Shown: in pieces, positions 1 to 8,837 of the stretch
Position numbering within the stretch: position 1 is the first letter of the stretch
Layout of the letters: each line of letters opens with the position of its first letter
Assembly (NCBI RefSeq): GCF_000301075.1
Contig: NZ_JH932293.1
Span: 1,461,673-1,525,672, forward strand
Source of the DNA: Bergeyella zoohelcum ATCC 43767
GTDB taxonomy: Bacteria; Bacteroidota; Bacteroidia; Flavobacteriales; Weeksellaceae
Direction of reading: 5' to 3'
DNA length: 64,000 bases
Position numbers and translations under genes: made by a program
Notes under the pieces: model-generated
Database searches by the model: none
Told to the model about the DNA's origin: nothing
What the model saw: only the letters and a program-made list of their open reading frames with translations

Positions 1-1149
1 AATAAAAGTCAGTACAAAACAAAGAATATTATTAAAAACCCTCCTAAAACTTATGGAGAATATATATATGAAGGCATTTTTACCATTGAAAAAGCTGATG
101 AATATAGATTAGATTTCCATTTCTCGGCATCTCAGCCCACATGGGTAGCACCCCGTATTATTTATTTAAAAATAGAAATAGATGGGATAGTTACTGTGGT
201 TCCCACCAATAATGAGTTTGATTTTTCTAAATCTCATTTTTTTAATATTCAAAATCCTAATACTCAGGTAAAAGTTACATTTAGGTATGATATGGAATTA
301 AGAAGTGGAACCGTGGGCGGTTTTCATGGAAGCGGCTCGGGAACAGATCCTGTAATTCCTGAAATTCTTGTTGCACATCTTCGTTCTCAGTCTGCTCAAC
401 AGACTGATAGTAATGAAAATGCAGAAGAATATAGAGTAGTTATAAATGAAAATAAAATAGATCTTAAAAGGGCAGTTCCAGACATGACATTTAGTGAGTT
501 AATAAATATTATTCAGAATTGGTTTAATTACGATTTAACAATCATAGATAAAAATGTTTATATGAACAAAGTGGTTTCTCAAACCACTCCAATACCAAAA
601 GATTTTAGAAAATATGAAATACTAAAGCCTAAAAGAACTCTTCAGGTAGATAAGTCTTTTTTATTGAAATTCATGGACTTTGATGAAGGTTATAAATTGG
701 ATTCAGTTTTTTATGATAAAAACGGAATGAAGCTCAATGGGAAAGAAGAAAAGGAAACAAAAGTAATTGAAATCAACGGATATGTAATGCCAGTAGCAAA
801 AGCGAAAGAAAATCATACTGCAACGGCTCATGTTAAAAAAGATTCGGATACTATACTTTCATTAGTACATTACGAAGGTTTAGTGAATGGAATTAATAAT
901 GCCACTTATCCTACTGGAACTACTTTCCCTATTCTATTCAAAAATTATTGGGAAAAATGGCTGAATCAAAGAGTAAACAATGAGGAATATTCTTGGAATT
1001 TTATAGCCAATATCTCTGAATTTAGCCAATATGATATATCCCACTATTTGTATTGCTATTCAAAAAAACATATTATCAAAAGAATAAATAAAGATAAGAT
1101 AGGAGATAATACCTATCAAATAGAAATAACCACCGAAACGATAAAATAG
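1..1149 (+). CDS. Partial probable phage/element structural protein (5' end outside window)
   Basis: The reading frame is open from base 1 to the TAG at 1147-1149, so the 5' end lies outside the window; the GTG at 196 is not a convincing start because coding-like sequence continues above it. At least 382 residues are visible. The early part looks beta-rich (FHFSASQPTWVAPRI), followed by a Gly/Ser-rich patch and a segment reading MTFSELINIIQNWFNYDLTI. I have seen similar wording in Bacteroidota prophage tail or baseplate-type proteins, but I cannot name a family. Its neighbour is a convergent integrase beside tRNA-Arg, so it probably belongs to the same integrated element. Function is inferred only from that context. 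Confidence 0.6.
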   Translation, partial: NKSQYKTKNIIKNPPKTYGEYIYEGIFTIEKADEYRLDFHFSASQPTWVAPRIIYLKIEIDGIVTVVPTNNEFDFSKSHFFNIQNPNTQVKVTFRYDMELRSGTVGGFHGSGSGTDPVIPEILVAHLRSQSAQQTDSNENAEEYRVVINENKIDLKRAVPDMTFSELINIIQNWFNYDLTIIDKNVYMNKVVSQTTPIPKDFRKYEILKPKRTLQVDKSFLLKFMDFDEGYKLDSVFYDKNGMKLNGKEEKETKVIEINGYVMPVAKAKENHTATAHVKKDSDTILSLVHYEGLVNGINNATYPTGTTFPILFKNYWEKWLNQRVNNEEYSWNFIANISEFSQYDISHYLYCYSKKHIIKRINKDKIGDNTYQIEITTETIK

Positions 1150-1181
1150 TATGTCTCCGACATTAATGTCGGAGACATACT
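1148..1181. terminator. Perfect 34-bp palindrome between convergent genes
   Basis: The two 17-base halves are exact reverse complements with no spacer (core CGACATTAATGTCG). It overlaps the last bases of the upstream stop codon and most of the integrase stop codon. A T-run follows on the minus strand only. It most likely acts as a terminator for the integrase and possibly in both directions. Confidence 0.7.
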
Positions 1182-2346
1182 AATCAAGCAGTTTCATAGA
1201 TTTTATAGTCTCTGACTCCACAATGTGTACATAAACCATTGTGGTTTTTATATCGGAATGAGCTAAAAGAATTTGTAAATCTTCCACTTTTCCACCACGA
1301 CGAAGATAATTAGTGGCAAAAGTATGTCTAGCAATATGACAAGTAACATGCTTTTTAATTCCAAGAAAAACAGCTATTTCTTTGATAGTTTCATTGATAG
1401 TTTTTGCTGTTACTTTGTTAATAAAAAGTTCAGGATCATGGGTCAAGATCTTTTTACATGTTTCATTGGTCATTAATATTTGTTGTTTTTTTGATTTTTG
1501 ATTCCAAAAGTTAAAAAAATCTTCATTCAACTGTTCTCTTTTGAGCCTGAGTAAGTCATTTATTCTCAATCCTGTCATACAATTAAATAGAAAGTATCCA
1601 AGCGTTTTTTTATGACTCTCCTTAATGAAGTTTGAAAAATAATATTCTTTCATTCTTTCTACTTCTGCTAGAGAAAGATTCGTCCTATGGCTTCTATGTT
1701 GCCTGATTTTTATTCGTTCTAAGTCAATATTTATGATTAGTCCTCTTTTCTTTGCTAATTTAATATAGTGTTTTATCACTTTTATATTACTATCAATGGT
1801 TGCTTCTTGATTGCCTAATTTAGTAGCTAGATATTGTCTATATTTAGCTATAAAAAGTTCATTTATATCTGCGAATAAAATATTCTGTTTGTATTTTTTC
1901 AGTTTTTTAAGTACGGATTCATGGTTTTTTATTGAATTTTCTTCCATCAACTTTAAACTCATCTCGTATTCTACAAAAGATATAAAATCAATAGTAAGAT
2001 CAGGTCTTTTTAAGAGATCTGCACATTTATCGACTGTAAGAATTTGATTACTCAATCTGAATTGAATTTCTATTTCGTTAATTCTAGATTCAATGTTTTT
2101 AAGAATAAGATTATAATCAAAATGATTCTCGCATTTTTTTGAAATTCTTTGTGTGCTTTTTGACCATTCACTTGGAGTAATGAATAAGTTAATAGGAATT
2201 CTTTTTCGTTGCTTATGAATATAAAGGTTCAGATAAAGAGGACATTTCCCTTCTTTATTAACATAAGATTTTTTTAGAAAAAAAGAGTACTTCATAGCTT
2301 CCAATTTATTGGGGCTATGTCTCAATATGTCTGTATTTACTAGCAT
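1180..2346 (-). CDS. Tyrosine recombinase/integrase of an integrated element
   Basis: 388 residues, typical for a Bacteroidota phage or ICE integrase. The N-terminal arm-binding region (about 18-100) is followed by a SAM-like core-binding domain (about 115-205) and the catalytic domain. Visible catalytic residues are Arg261 (TGLRINDL), His337 and Arg340 (CHIARH), His363 (LLAHSDIKTT) and the nucleophile Tyr372. It should catalyse site-specific insertion and excision of the element to its left. Its 5' end faces tRNA-Arg 200 bases away, as expected for an element using the tRNA 3' end as attachment site. Met18 (2295) is an alternative start that matches the usual beginning of the arm domain (MKYSFFLKKS). 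Confidence 0.93.
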   Translation of the reverse strand: MLVNTDILRHSPNKLEAMKYSFFLKKSYVNKEGKCPLYLNLYIHKQRKRIPINLFITPSEWSKSTQRISKKCENHFDYNLILKNIESRINEIEIQFRLSNQILTVDKCADLLKRPDLTIDFISFVEYEMSLKLMEENSIKNHESVLKKLKKYKQNILFADINELFIAKYRQYLATKLGNQEATIDSNIKVIKHYIKLAKKRGLIINIDLERIKIRQHRSHRTNLSLAEVERMKEYYFSNFIKESHKKTLGYFLFNCMTGLRINDLLRLKREQLNEDFFNFWNQKSKKQQILMTNETCKKILTHDPELFINKVTAKTINETIKEIAVFLGIKKHVTCHIARHTFATNYLRRGGKVEDLQILLAHSDIKTTMVYVHIVESETIKSMKLLD

Positions 2347-2544
2347 TTAAAGGTATTTAAATTTAAAATACCGTTGGTCAAATGCTTTTTTTGTCACCCA
2401 AATAAAAGCATGGGGACAAGAGTGGTGACAAAATATGGTTTAATCTTTATAAATTAACCCCCCTCATAATTTTGTAAACTACTCACCTTTAATTAAATGA
2501 GGACTAACATTAAATGAAAGTCCTCATTGAAAAACTATATATCG

Positions 2545-2618
2545 TGAACGCGGGAGGAGTCGAACCCCCAACCTTTAGAGCCGTAATCTAACGCTCTATC
2601 CAATTGAGCTACGCGTCC
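2545..2618 (-). tRNA. tRNA-Arg (anticodon ACG)
   Basis: Cloverleaf on the minus strand: acceptor GGACGCG pairs with CGCGTTC (one G-T pair), D-arm GCTC/GAGC, anticodon stem TTAGA/TCTAA with loop TTACGGC (anticodon ACG), and T-arm GGGGG/CCTCC (one G-T pair) with loop TTCGACT. CCA is not encoded. The integrase lies just beyond its 3' end, so this gene is the likely attachment site. A TATATTTG element on the minus strand at 2636-2643 could be its -7 promoter box. Confidence 0.95.
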
Positions 2619-2667
2619 CTTTGTTTTTGCGTTTGCAAATATAAGAATTATTTCTTTACTTTGGTAC

Positions 2668-3714
2668 ATGAAATCTACTTTTTTTTATTTTTTTATACTT
2701 TTTGGCTTTCTTAGCTGTGAAAAGAAACCACAAACTATTACCGATACAGAAATAAAAATCTCTGAGAGACTGTCTTTTAGCCATAAAAAAGAGGGTATAA
2801 ACATCCAAAGTGGTACGATGAGACATTTTATTGATAATAAGAGTTTACCTTTAGAGAACATCATTTTGCTTAATTCCAGTCTCATCGGTTATTTTGAGAT
2901 GCTAGACGCTTTAGACCAAGTGAAAGGGGTGACCTCTCCACAATATATTTATAGCCCATCTGTGCATGAAAGAATACAGAAAGGAACTATACAAGTCATT
3001 GGTAATGAACAGAAAATAGATATAGAAAAAATATTATCTCTGCAACCTGATGCCGTTTTTTCTAATTATATTGCTACACAGGAAAATGTGTATTCTGTAC
3101 TTAAAAATAATGGAATAGAGGTTATTTTCATCGATGAGTATTTAGAACAAAATCCTCTAGAAAAATCTGCGTATATACAATTATTTGGTGCACTGCTAGG
3201 GAAAAAAGAATTGGCAATAAAGCAATACAATGCCATAGAAAAAAAATACAATACACTCAGAGAAAAAGTGAAAAAATCCCAAAATGCACCTCTCGTAATG
3301 ACCAATGAGATGTATGGGAATATATGGTATATGCCGGGTGGAAATTCGTTTTTGGCAAAAATCATCTCTGATGCAGGTGGAAATTATCTCTTGAAAGATA
3401 ATAGAGAAGTAGGCTCTGTATCCATGTCTTTTGAACAAGTGATATTAGACGCTAAAAATGCTCATGTTTGGGTAAATGCTGGGGCTTATTCTTCTAAAAA
3501 AGAGCTACTAGCTGTACATCCACAGTATCAGTTAATTCCCGTGGTTAAATCTGGTAAAGTTTATTCACTGATGAAAGCACAAAAGGGAAGTGCCAATAAT
3601 TTTTTCGAGCAAGGTAATGTAAGAGCAGACCTTGTACTAAGAGATTATATCACAGCATTTCATCCGCATATTTTTCCTAAAGATAGTCTTACTTTTCTAC
3701 AAGAATTGGAATGA
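2668..3714 (+). CDS. ABC transporter substrate-binding lipoprotein (siderophore/cobalamin type)
   Basis: 348 residues starting with a lipoprotein signal (FLSC, lipidated Cys17). From about residue 65 the sequence follows the periplasmic-binding-protein fold of the TroA/BtuF/FepB class (PF01497): ENIILLNSSLIGYFEMLDAL, then LSLQPDAVFSN and VIFIDEYLE, and a second lobe with MTNEMYGNIWYMPGGNSFLAKII. It should bind an iron-siderophore, haem or corrinoid in the periplasm for an ABC importer. No permease or ATPase gene is adjacent, so the ligand cannot be assigned. Bacteroidota commonly separate this component from the rest of the importer. Confidence 0.85.
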   Translation: MKSTFFYFFILFGFLSCEKKPQTITDTEIKISERLSFSHKKEGINIQSGTMRHFIDNKSLPLENIILLNSSLIGYFEMLDALDQVKGVTSPQYIYSPSVHERIQKGTIQVIGNEQKIDIEKILSLQPDAVFSNYIATQENVYSVLKNNGIEVIFIDEYLEQNPLEKSAYIQLFGALLGKKELAIKQYNAIEKKYNTLREKVKKSQNAPLVMTNEMYGNIWYMPGGNSFLAKIISDAGGNYLLKDNREVGSVSMSFEQVILDAKNAHVWVNAGAYSSKKELLAVHPQYQLIPVVKSGKVYSLMKAQKGSANNFFEQGNVRADLVLRDYITAFHPHIFPKDSLTFLQELE

Positions 3715-3723
3715 GATTTTCTG

Positions 3724-3731
3724 TATATTTG
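3724..3731 (+). promoter_or_regulatory. Probable -7 promoter element for mtgA
   Basis: TATATTTG matches the Bacteroidota -7 consensus TAnnTTTG and sits 20 bases before the mtgA start. A TTG lies 15 bases upstream at 3706-3708, closer than the usual 19 or so. Confidence 0.5.
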
Positions 3732-3751
3732 CACAAAAATGCTTTGAAAAT

Positions 3752-4396
3752 ATGTGGAAATTCATAAAAAGGGTAGTACTAATAGGTCTTTTAGCACATA
3801 TTATTTTTATTTTTTCTGGAAAATATTTTAATCCACCTTTCACCATTACGCAGTTGGGAGGACTCATGGAATATGGAAAATTAGAAAGAAACTATATCTC
3901 ATACGAGGAAATGGGAACGCAGATAAAAAAAGCAGTCCTTGCCTCTGAAGACCAATTGTTTTTTCAGCATAATGGCTTTGATATCAAAGCGATAGAAAAG
4001 GCATTTAAAGACAATGAAAAAGGAAAAAAACTGAAAGGCGGAAGTACTATTTCACAGCAAACAGCTAAGAATATTTTTCTTTGGCAAGGAAGAACTTGGA
4101 CGAGAAAAGGATTAGAGACCATCTATACTTTCATCATTGAAAAACTTTGGGGCAAAGAAGTGATTTTAGAAAGATACCTCAATTCCATTGAAATGGGACA
4201 AGGCGTTTTCGGTGTAGAGGCGGCTTCCCACTATTATTTTAATAAATCTGCTAAAAATCTCACCAAGAGTGAAGCTGCATGGATAGCGGCTGTATTACCC
4301 AATCCTAAAAAATATGATCCTAAAAATCCTACACCTTATCTTCGTAAGAAGCATAAATGGATTATGAAGCAGATGAACCATATTTCTATACCATAA
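3752..4396 (+). CDS. mtgA: Monofunctional biosynthetic peptidoglycan transglycosylase
   Basis: 214 residues with one N-terminal membrane anchor (about 7-23) and a glycosyltransferase family 51 domain. The five-motif pattern is clear: SEDQLFFQHNGFD (catalytic Glu66), GGSTISQQTAKN (96-107), the R-K-G-L-E-T segment, ILERYLNSIEMG (138-149) and GVEAASHYYF. The enzyme polymerises lipid II glycan chains on the outer face of the inner membrane. Length and lack of a transpeptidase domain fit MtgA rather than a bifunctional PBP. It has its own promoter-like element and is followed 9 bases later by the PF10136 gene, so the two may be cotranscribed. Confidence 0.93.
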   Translation: MWKFIKRVVLIGLLAHIIFIFSGKYFNPPFTITQLGGLMEYGKLERNYISYEEMGTQIKKAVLASEDQLFFQHNGFDIKAIEKAFKDNEKGKKLKGGSTISQQTAKNIFLWQGRTWTRKGLETIYTFIIEKLWGKEVILERYLNSIEMGQGVFGVEAASHYYFNKSAKNLTKSEAAWIAAVLPNPKKYDPKNPTPYLRKKHKWIMKQMNHISIP

Positions 4397-4405
4397 ACTG
4401 AAAAG

Positions 4406-6421
4406 ATGATTTTATCCAATCAACAATCATTGCAAACTATTTTCACCAAATATTTCGAATTTAAAAATGACACTCGTGCATTAGAAGCTCTTATTGAGGT
4501 TTTTAAAGTGGTTCGAAAACATGATTTCAATGATGTATTGTCTCTTTTAAAGGCAAATACAGAAATTACCGAAAATTTCACTTATTATATTCACAATATT
4601 TTTAGGGAAAGACATTTTAATATTTCCCTGACAGAAGCCAATATTCTTTCGGAAAACGGTTTTTTTCCCGAATTAAAAAAAAGAATCCTTAATTCCGTTC
4701 TTCCCAATGTGGAAAATGAAAATTCTATTTGGTATTTATTTGATAATATATCCATTAGGCCACACGCAGATTTTAAATTTTTAGCATCTGTTCCCGAAGA
4801 AAAATTCTTTGAACTGATGCAGCTCTTGGGCTTTGAAAAACTTATTACTCAGAAGTTTGTAAAAAATGAATTGTATTTATCTGCCAATGTTTTAGCATGG
4901 CGTGCTATAGGGAATGCCTTAGATGTAGAAATTATCAATATGGCTCCTGAGTACAAAGATTTTGATAACCCTTTCATGGCGTTGCAAGATGAACTGGATA
5001 TTCTAACTGCAAAATTCCAAGAAAATCCAGATTTCACATTGCATTCTAAAGAAGAACACTATAAGCAAATTAGAATTTATCTTACACAATGTCATAATTT
5101 TATAGATACCGCTTATAAAAATGTGGATAAAAAAGGGATTTCGGGTAAAATTAATCTTTCATTATTAAAAATTCGTCAGCAGCTCAATAGAATTTCTGAA
5201 ATCATAGACTTGCTCATTATTGATGAAGAAAAAGACATACTATCAAAAGGTAGAAAACTGATTTATAACACCATAGAATATAAATCTCATAAAAATAATA
5301 TTGCTGAATTATTTAATGATTCTACTCGGCTCATTTCGCATTTGATTACTAATCACACTGCTGAAACAGGGAGACACTATATCGCAGCTAATATTAAAGA
5401 TTTTGTCAAAATGTTTTGGAAAGCCAGTGGGGGTGGAGTAATTGTAGGTTTTCTCTGTGTACTGAAAATGCTTTACTCTTATGGAGAAGGTAGTGAATTT
5501 TCTCACGCTTTTATGTATGCTTTTAATTACGCTATGGGGTTCATTATCATTTATTTAATGGGATATACTCTCGCTACCAAACAACCCGCAATGACTGCCT
5601 CTACCATGGCAAAAGTACTCAGTGAAGGAAATAATAATAAACCTAACTACAGGGAGTTTTCTCACCTCATTGCACAGCTTTCTAGAACACAGTTCATCGC
5701 TTTTGTGGGCAATGTATTATGGGCATTTCCGGTATCTTTAGTCCTCATTTATGGTTTAGATGTCTTGCTCAATCATAATCTTTCTGCGGCCAAATCTAGC
5801 TCATTACTCAAAGATCTTAATCCTCTAGAAACTAGTCCTTTTCTTCATGCTTCCATTGCTGGAGTCTATCTCTTTATTTCAGGTATTATTTCTGGAAATA
5901 TCGGGAATAATTCAGTCTATTACAGGATTCCTGAAAGAATAGCTAAAAATCCTACACTCAGATTAGTTTTTGGGACTAAAGTGGCAGAAAATTTATCTAA
6001 ATTTTACAAGAAAAATTGGGCAGGTATTGCTTCTAATTTTTGGTTTGGGGTATGTTTAGGCGTTACGGGGTCTATTGGTAAATTTTTAGGCTTAGACTTG
6101 GATATCAGACACATCACTTTCGCGGCGGGTAATTTTGCGTTAGGGCTTTATGGTAAAGATTTTGAAATTTCGCTCAATTTATTTTTGGTTTGTGTAGCCA
6201 CTATTGGACTTATTGGTTTCTTTAATTTCATTGTAAGTTTCGGATTGTCTATGATTCTGGCACTTCGCTCCAGAAAGGTGAGTTTAGGAAGAACAGGAGA
6301 CATTTTTAAGGATATTTTCACTTATTTCATAGAAAAACCATTGATTTTCTTTTTCCCTATTCCTTCTAAAGAAATGGACGAAAGAGTAAATAAAGTCATC
6401 GGTAGAAATATTAACGAATGA
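4406..6421 (+). CDS. PF10136-family membrane protein ('site-specific recombinase', Gcr-like)
   Basis: 671 residues. The N-terminal 300 are soluble and helical (FLASVPEEKFFELMQLLGFE, YLSANVLAWRAIGNALD), and the C-terminal half holds several membrane segments from about residue 345 (GGGVIVGFLCVLKM, FIIIYLMGYTLATKQPAM, FVGNVLWAFPVSLVLIYG, IGLIGFFNFIVSFGLSM). The pattern matches the family named 'site-specific recombinase' after gonococcal gcr. No recombinase catalytic motif is visible and the architecture is that of an integral membrane protein, so the name is probably wrong. The 3' end overlaps the convergent DUF721 gene by 11 bases. Confidence 0.75.
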   Translation: MILSNQQSLQTIFTKYFEFKNDTRALEALIEVFKVVRKHDFNDVLSLLKANTEITENFTYYIHNIFRERHFNISLTEANILSENGFFPELKKRILNSVLPNVENENSIWYLFDNISIRPHADFKFLASVPEEKFFELMQLLGFEKLITQKFVKNELYLSANVLAWRAIGNALDVEIINMAPEYKDFDNPFMALQDELDILTAKFQENPDFTLHSKEEHYKQIRIYLTQCHNFIDTAYKNVDKKGISGKINLSLLKIRQQLNRISEIIDLLIIDEEKDILSKGRKLIYNTIEYKSHKNNIAELFNDSTRLISHLITNHTAETGRHYIAANIKDFVKMFWKASGGGVIVGFLCVLKMLYSYGEGSEFSHAFMYAFNYAMGFIIIYLMGYTLATKQPAMTASTMAKVLSEGNNNKPNYREFSHLIAQLSRTQFIAFVGNVLWAFPVSLVLIYGLDVLLNHNLSAAKSSSLLKDLNPLETSPFLHASIAGVYLFISGIISGNIGNNSVYYRIPERIAKNPTLRLVFGTKVAENLSKFYKKNWAGIASNFWFGVCLGVTGSIGKFLGLDLDIRHITFAAGNFALGLYGKDFEISLNLFLVCVATIGLIGFFNFIVSFGLSMILALRSRKVSLGRTGDIFKDIFTYFIEKPLIFFFPIPSKEMDERVNKVIGRNINE

Positions 6422-6704
6422 TGAGCGTATGAAATGTGCCTTCGCCAAACTCTGCGTTAAATTTTGCTAAATAAAAATCAGAACGCATCCTAAAATCGTT
6501 TTTGAGTAACGGCGATGCAATGCTTATGGTAAGAGTGCCACTTTGATAATCCACTTTTTTTATTTCAGTAAATAAGGAAGCATCTAAATATTCTTCCAAA
6601 AATTTCTTTACCTCAAAAGCGAATAGCTTGTCTTCAAAGCCATATTTTCTGGCAATGATTTGCACCAATTCGGAGGCAGAAAAATCTCTTTTTTTCTTAG
6701 TCAT
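6411..6704 (-). CDS. DUF721 (DciA-like) protein
   Basis: 97 residues. The arrangement of an N-terminal helix (SASELVQIIARKYGFEDKL) followed by a beta segment (GTLTISIASPLLKNDFRM) is that of DUF721, the family that includes the DciA helicase-loading proteins. It overlaps the end of recF by a few bases in an ATGA junction, so the two are translationally coupled, a conserved neighbourhood in Bacteroidota. A role in replication is likely from family and context but is not shown by this sequence alone. Confidence 0.85.
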   Translation of the reverse strand: MTKKKRDFSASELVQIIARKYGFEDKLFAFEVKKFLEEYLDASLFTEIKKVDYQSGTLTISIASPLLKNDFRMRSDFYLAKFNAEFGEGTFHTLIIR

Positions 6705-7813
6705 GACAAATGAAAAATTTGTGCTTTTGCATCTATTTTATGTACTATTTCGCTGGTTCTCTCTAGGTGCGTATCGGTGATAAAAATTTGTCCAAAATTT
6801 TCTTTACTCAGTAAATCAATAAGATTTGCCACTCGGGAATCATCTAGTTTATCAAAAATATCATCTAAAAGTACAATAGGATTTTTTCCTGTAAGTGATT
6901 TTATCCTAGCTATTTGAGCTAATTTTAATGCAATGAGAAAAGATTTTTGTTGCCCTTGAGAACCTGTTTTTTTAATGGGTAAACCATTCATTGCGAAAAG
7001 CAAATCATCCTTATGAACTCCTTTTCCTGTATAGGTGAGGATTTTGTCTTTTTCCAGATTTTGGTACAACACCTCTTGCATAGTTGTTACTTTGTCATCT
7101 TCCTCTAAATTAGAAATATAAGATACATTTATTACTTCGTTTCCTCCAGAAAGAATGGTATAAAACTGCTGTACAATGGGAGATAATTCCGCAATGAATT
7201 TCTTTCTTTTTTGGAAAATATTGTTGCCATTATTTGCTAAAGGTTCATCATAGATTTCCAGAGAATCTTTATCAAAAATTCGATTTTTATAGAAATATTT
7301 CAGTAGTGCATTTCTTTGTTGGAGTGCTTTTTGGTATCCCATAATTTGATGAAGATATTCACTATCCGTTTGTGAAATCATGGCATCCATAAATTTTCTA
7401 CGGCTTTCTCCAGAATCCGAAATGAGATTAGAGTCATACGGTGAAATCATCACACTAGGTAAATAACCGATATGATCGGCCAGCCTTTCATAAGGTTTAT
7501 CATTTTTTCTAATGATTTTTTTAGCTTCTTTCTGATAAGAAATAGTAAGTGCATCTTCGGTTTCTTCGCCTAAAATTTCCGCACGAATAGAGAAAAAAGC
7601 CATTCCCTCCTCTTCTTGTTGTCTAAAATAAATATTTTGGACATCGCTACTTCCTAAAAAGCTTTTTCCTACAGAGAGATAGTGTAGGGCATCCAGTACA
7701 TTAGTTTTACCCATTCCATTATTCCCTACAAAGCAATTGATTTTCTCTGAAAATTCAAAATCTTTATAGAGATGATTTTTAAACTGGGTAATATTTAATT
7801 TTTTAATAATCAT
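6701..7813 (-). CDS. recF: DNA replication and repair protein RecF
   Basis: 370 residues, the normal RecF size. Walker A GNNGMGKT is at 30-37, the ABC signature GSQGQQK at 284-290, and Walker B IVLLDDIFDKLD at 313-324. RecF is an SMC-like ATPase that binds gapped DNA and directs RecA loading in the RecFOR pathway. It is transcribed with DUF721 downstream (ATGA overlap) and lies 14 bases below the PAP2 gene, so a tatA-PAP2-recF-DUF721 transcript is plausible. Confidence 0.97.
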   Translation of the reverse strand: MIIKKLNITQFKNHLYKDFEFSEKINCFVGNNGMGKTNVLDALHYLSVGKSFLGSSDVQNIYFRQQEEEGMAFFSIRAEILGEETEDALTISYQKEAKKIIRKNDKPYERLADHIGYLPSVMISPYDSNLISDSGESRRKFMDAMISQTDSEYLHQIMGYQKALQQRNALLKYFYKNRIFDKDSLEIYDEPLANNGNNIFQKRKKFIAELSPIVQQFYTILSGGNEVINVSYISNLEEDDKVTTMQEVLYQNLEKDKILTYTGKGVHKDDLLFAMNGLPIKKTGSQGQQKSFLIALKLAQIARIKSLTGKNPIVLLDDIFDKLDDSRVANLIDLLSKENFGQIFITDTHLERTSEIVHKIDAKAQIFHLS

Positions 7814-7827
7814 AGTGATATTTTTCT

Positions 7828-8400
7828 CTATGAAGATGAATTCATTGCTTGTTTTTCAAAAGTCTTCTGGGTAAGATACGCGAAAATTTTACCGATGATG
7901 AAGCCCATAATAGCCCCTGTAAGAATATCTAATGGAAAGTGTACTCCTAAGTAAATTCTACTGTACGCAAATACAGAGGCCCAAAGAAAAATAATTACCC
8001 CGAAGCCCTTTGCTTTTTCTTTCAAAAAATGAGTGAGAAAGGTAGCGATAAAGAAGGAATTAGAAGCATGTGCAGAGTAGAAACTAAATTGCCCTCCACA
8101 AGTTACCTCTCTAATCAGTCCTTCCAAAGTTTCATCATGACATGGACGAAGCCGCCCTATACCTGTTTTGAAAATATTAGTCAGCTGGTCACTTACTGCA
8201 ATGCCCAATCCTATGAAAATAAGGAAATAAAGTAGTTTTTTCCAGCCATAGTTTTTTACCAAAAGATATAATGCCGTGGTAAATAAGGGAAGCCATATCC
8301 ATACTTTAGTTGCTGTAAGCCAAAAAGAATCAAAAGATTCACTTCCTAATGTATTGAGGAAAATAAGTGCATTTTTGTCTTGAAGGATAATTTCTTCCAT
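7828..8400 (-). CDS. PAP2-superfamily membrane phosphatase
   Basis: 190 residues with five to six hydrophobic segments. The three phosphatase motifs are present: KTGIGRLRP (Lys78, Arg85-Pro86), YSAH (108-111, catalytic His111), and SRIYLGVHFPLD (147-158, Arg148, His154, Asp158). Members dephosphorylate lipid phosphates such as undecaprenyl pyrophosphate or phosphatidic acid at the periplasmic face. The substrate cannot be told from the sequence. It begins 2 bases after the tatA stop codon. Confidence 0.9.
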   Translation of the reverse strand: MEEIILQDKNALIFLNTLGSESFDSFWLTATKVWIWLPLFTTALYLLVKNYGWKKLLYFLIFIGLGIAVSDQLTNIFKTGIGRLRPCHDETLEGLIREVTCGGQFSFYSAHASNSFFIATFLTHFLKEKAKGFGVIIFLWASVFAYSRIYLGVHFPLDILTGAIMGFIIGKIFAYLTQKTFEKQAMNSSS

Positions 8401-8402
8401 AT

Positions 8403-8729
8403 CTATTTTCGGCTTACTGGGCCAGAATATTCATCGTCTAAATGATTCGGTTTTTTAGGATTTTCATCCTCTATAGAAAGTGGATTTTCTAAATCTGAAA
8501 GTGGATTATACTCATTTGCAGCATTTTTCACTTTTTCTATTTCTCTTTTAATTTCAGATATTGGATTATCCGTTTCCTTAAGAATTTCCGTTTTAATGTC
8601 CTCTACTGCTCCTTTCATTTTACGCACACCCGAACCCAAATCCCTTGCGATACTTGGGATTTTATCAGGACCAAATAATATGATGATGAGTAAGGCAATG
8701 ACCATTACTTCTGTAAAACCAACTTCCAT
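8403..8729 (-). CDS. tatA: Twin-arginine translocase subunit TatA/E
   Basis: 108 residues. A single N-terminal membrane helix (about 6-22) leads into the family hinge FGPDKIPSIARDLGSGVRKMK, then an amphipathic helix and a charged tail. TatA oligomers form the protein-conducting element for folded proteins with twin-arginine signals. No tatC is adjacent, which is common in Flavobacteria where tat genes are dispersed. First gene of the leftward group that continues to recF. Confidence 0.92.
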   Translation of the reverse strand: MEVGFTEVMVIALLIIILFGPDKIPSIARDLGSGVRKMKGAVEDIKTEILKETDNPISEIKREIEKVKNAANEYNPLSDLENPLSIEDENPKKPNHLDDEYSGPVSRK

Positions 8730-8804
8730 TTTGCGAAGTTACGATTTTTTTTAGAAATGATTTTAAATAGACTTTTATGTTACAAATTTTCACCTATAAA
8801 TGCT

Positions 8805-8812
8805 TAAATTTG
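8805..8812 (+). promoter_or_regulatory. Probable -7 promoter element for gpmI
   Basis: TAAATTTG matches TAnnTTTG and lies 25 bases upstream of the gpmI start. No clear -33 TTG is seen. Confidence 0.4.
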
Positions 8813-8837
8813 TAGTCTAATTTTATAATATAATACA

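Noticed and set aside
4406-6421. Gene named 'site-specific recombinase' taken as a mobile element
   Set aside because: No recombinase catalytic motif; the protein is an integral membrane protein and the neighbours are housekeeping genes.
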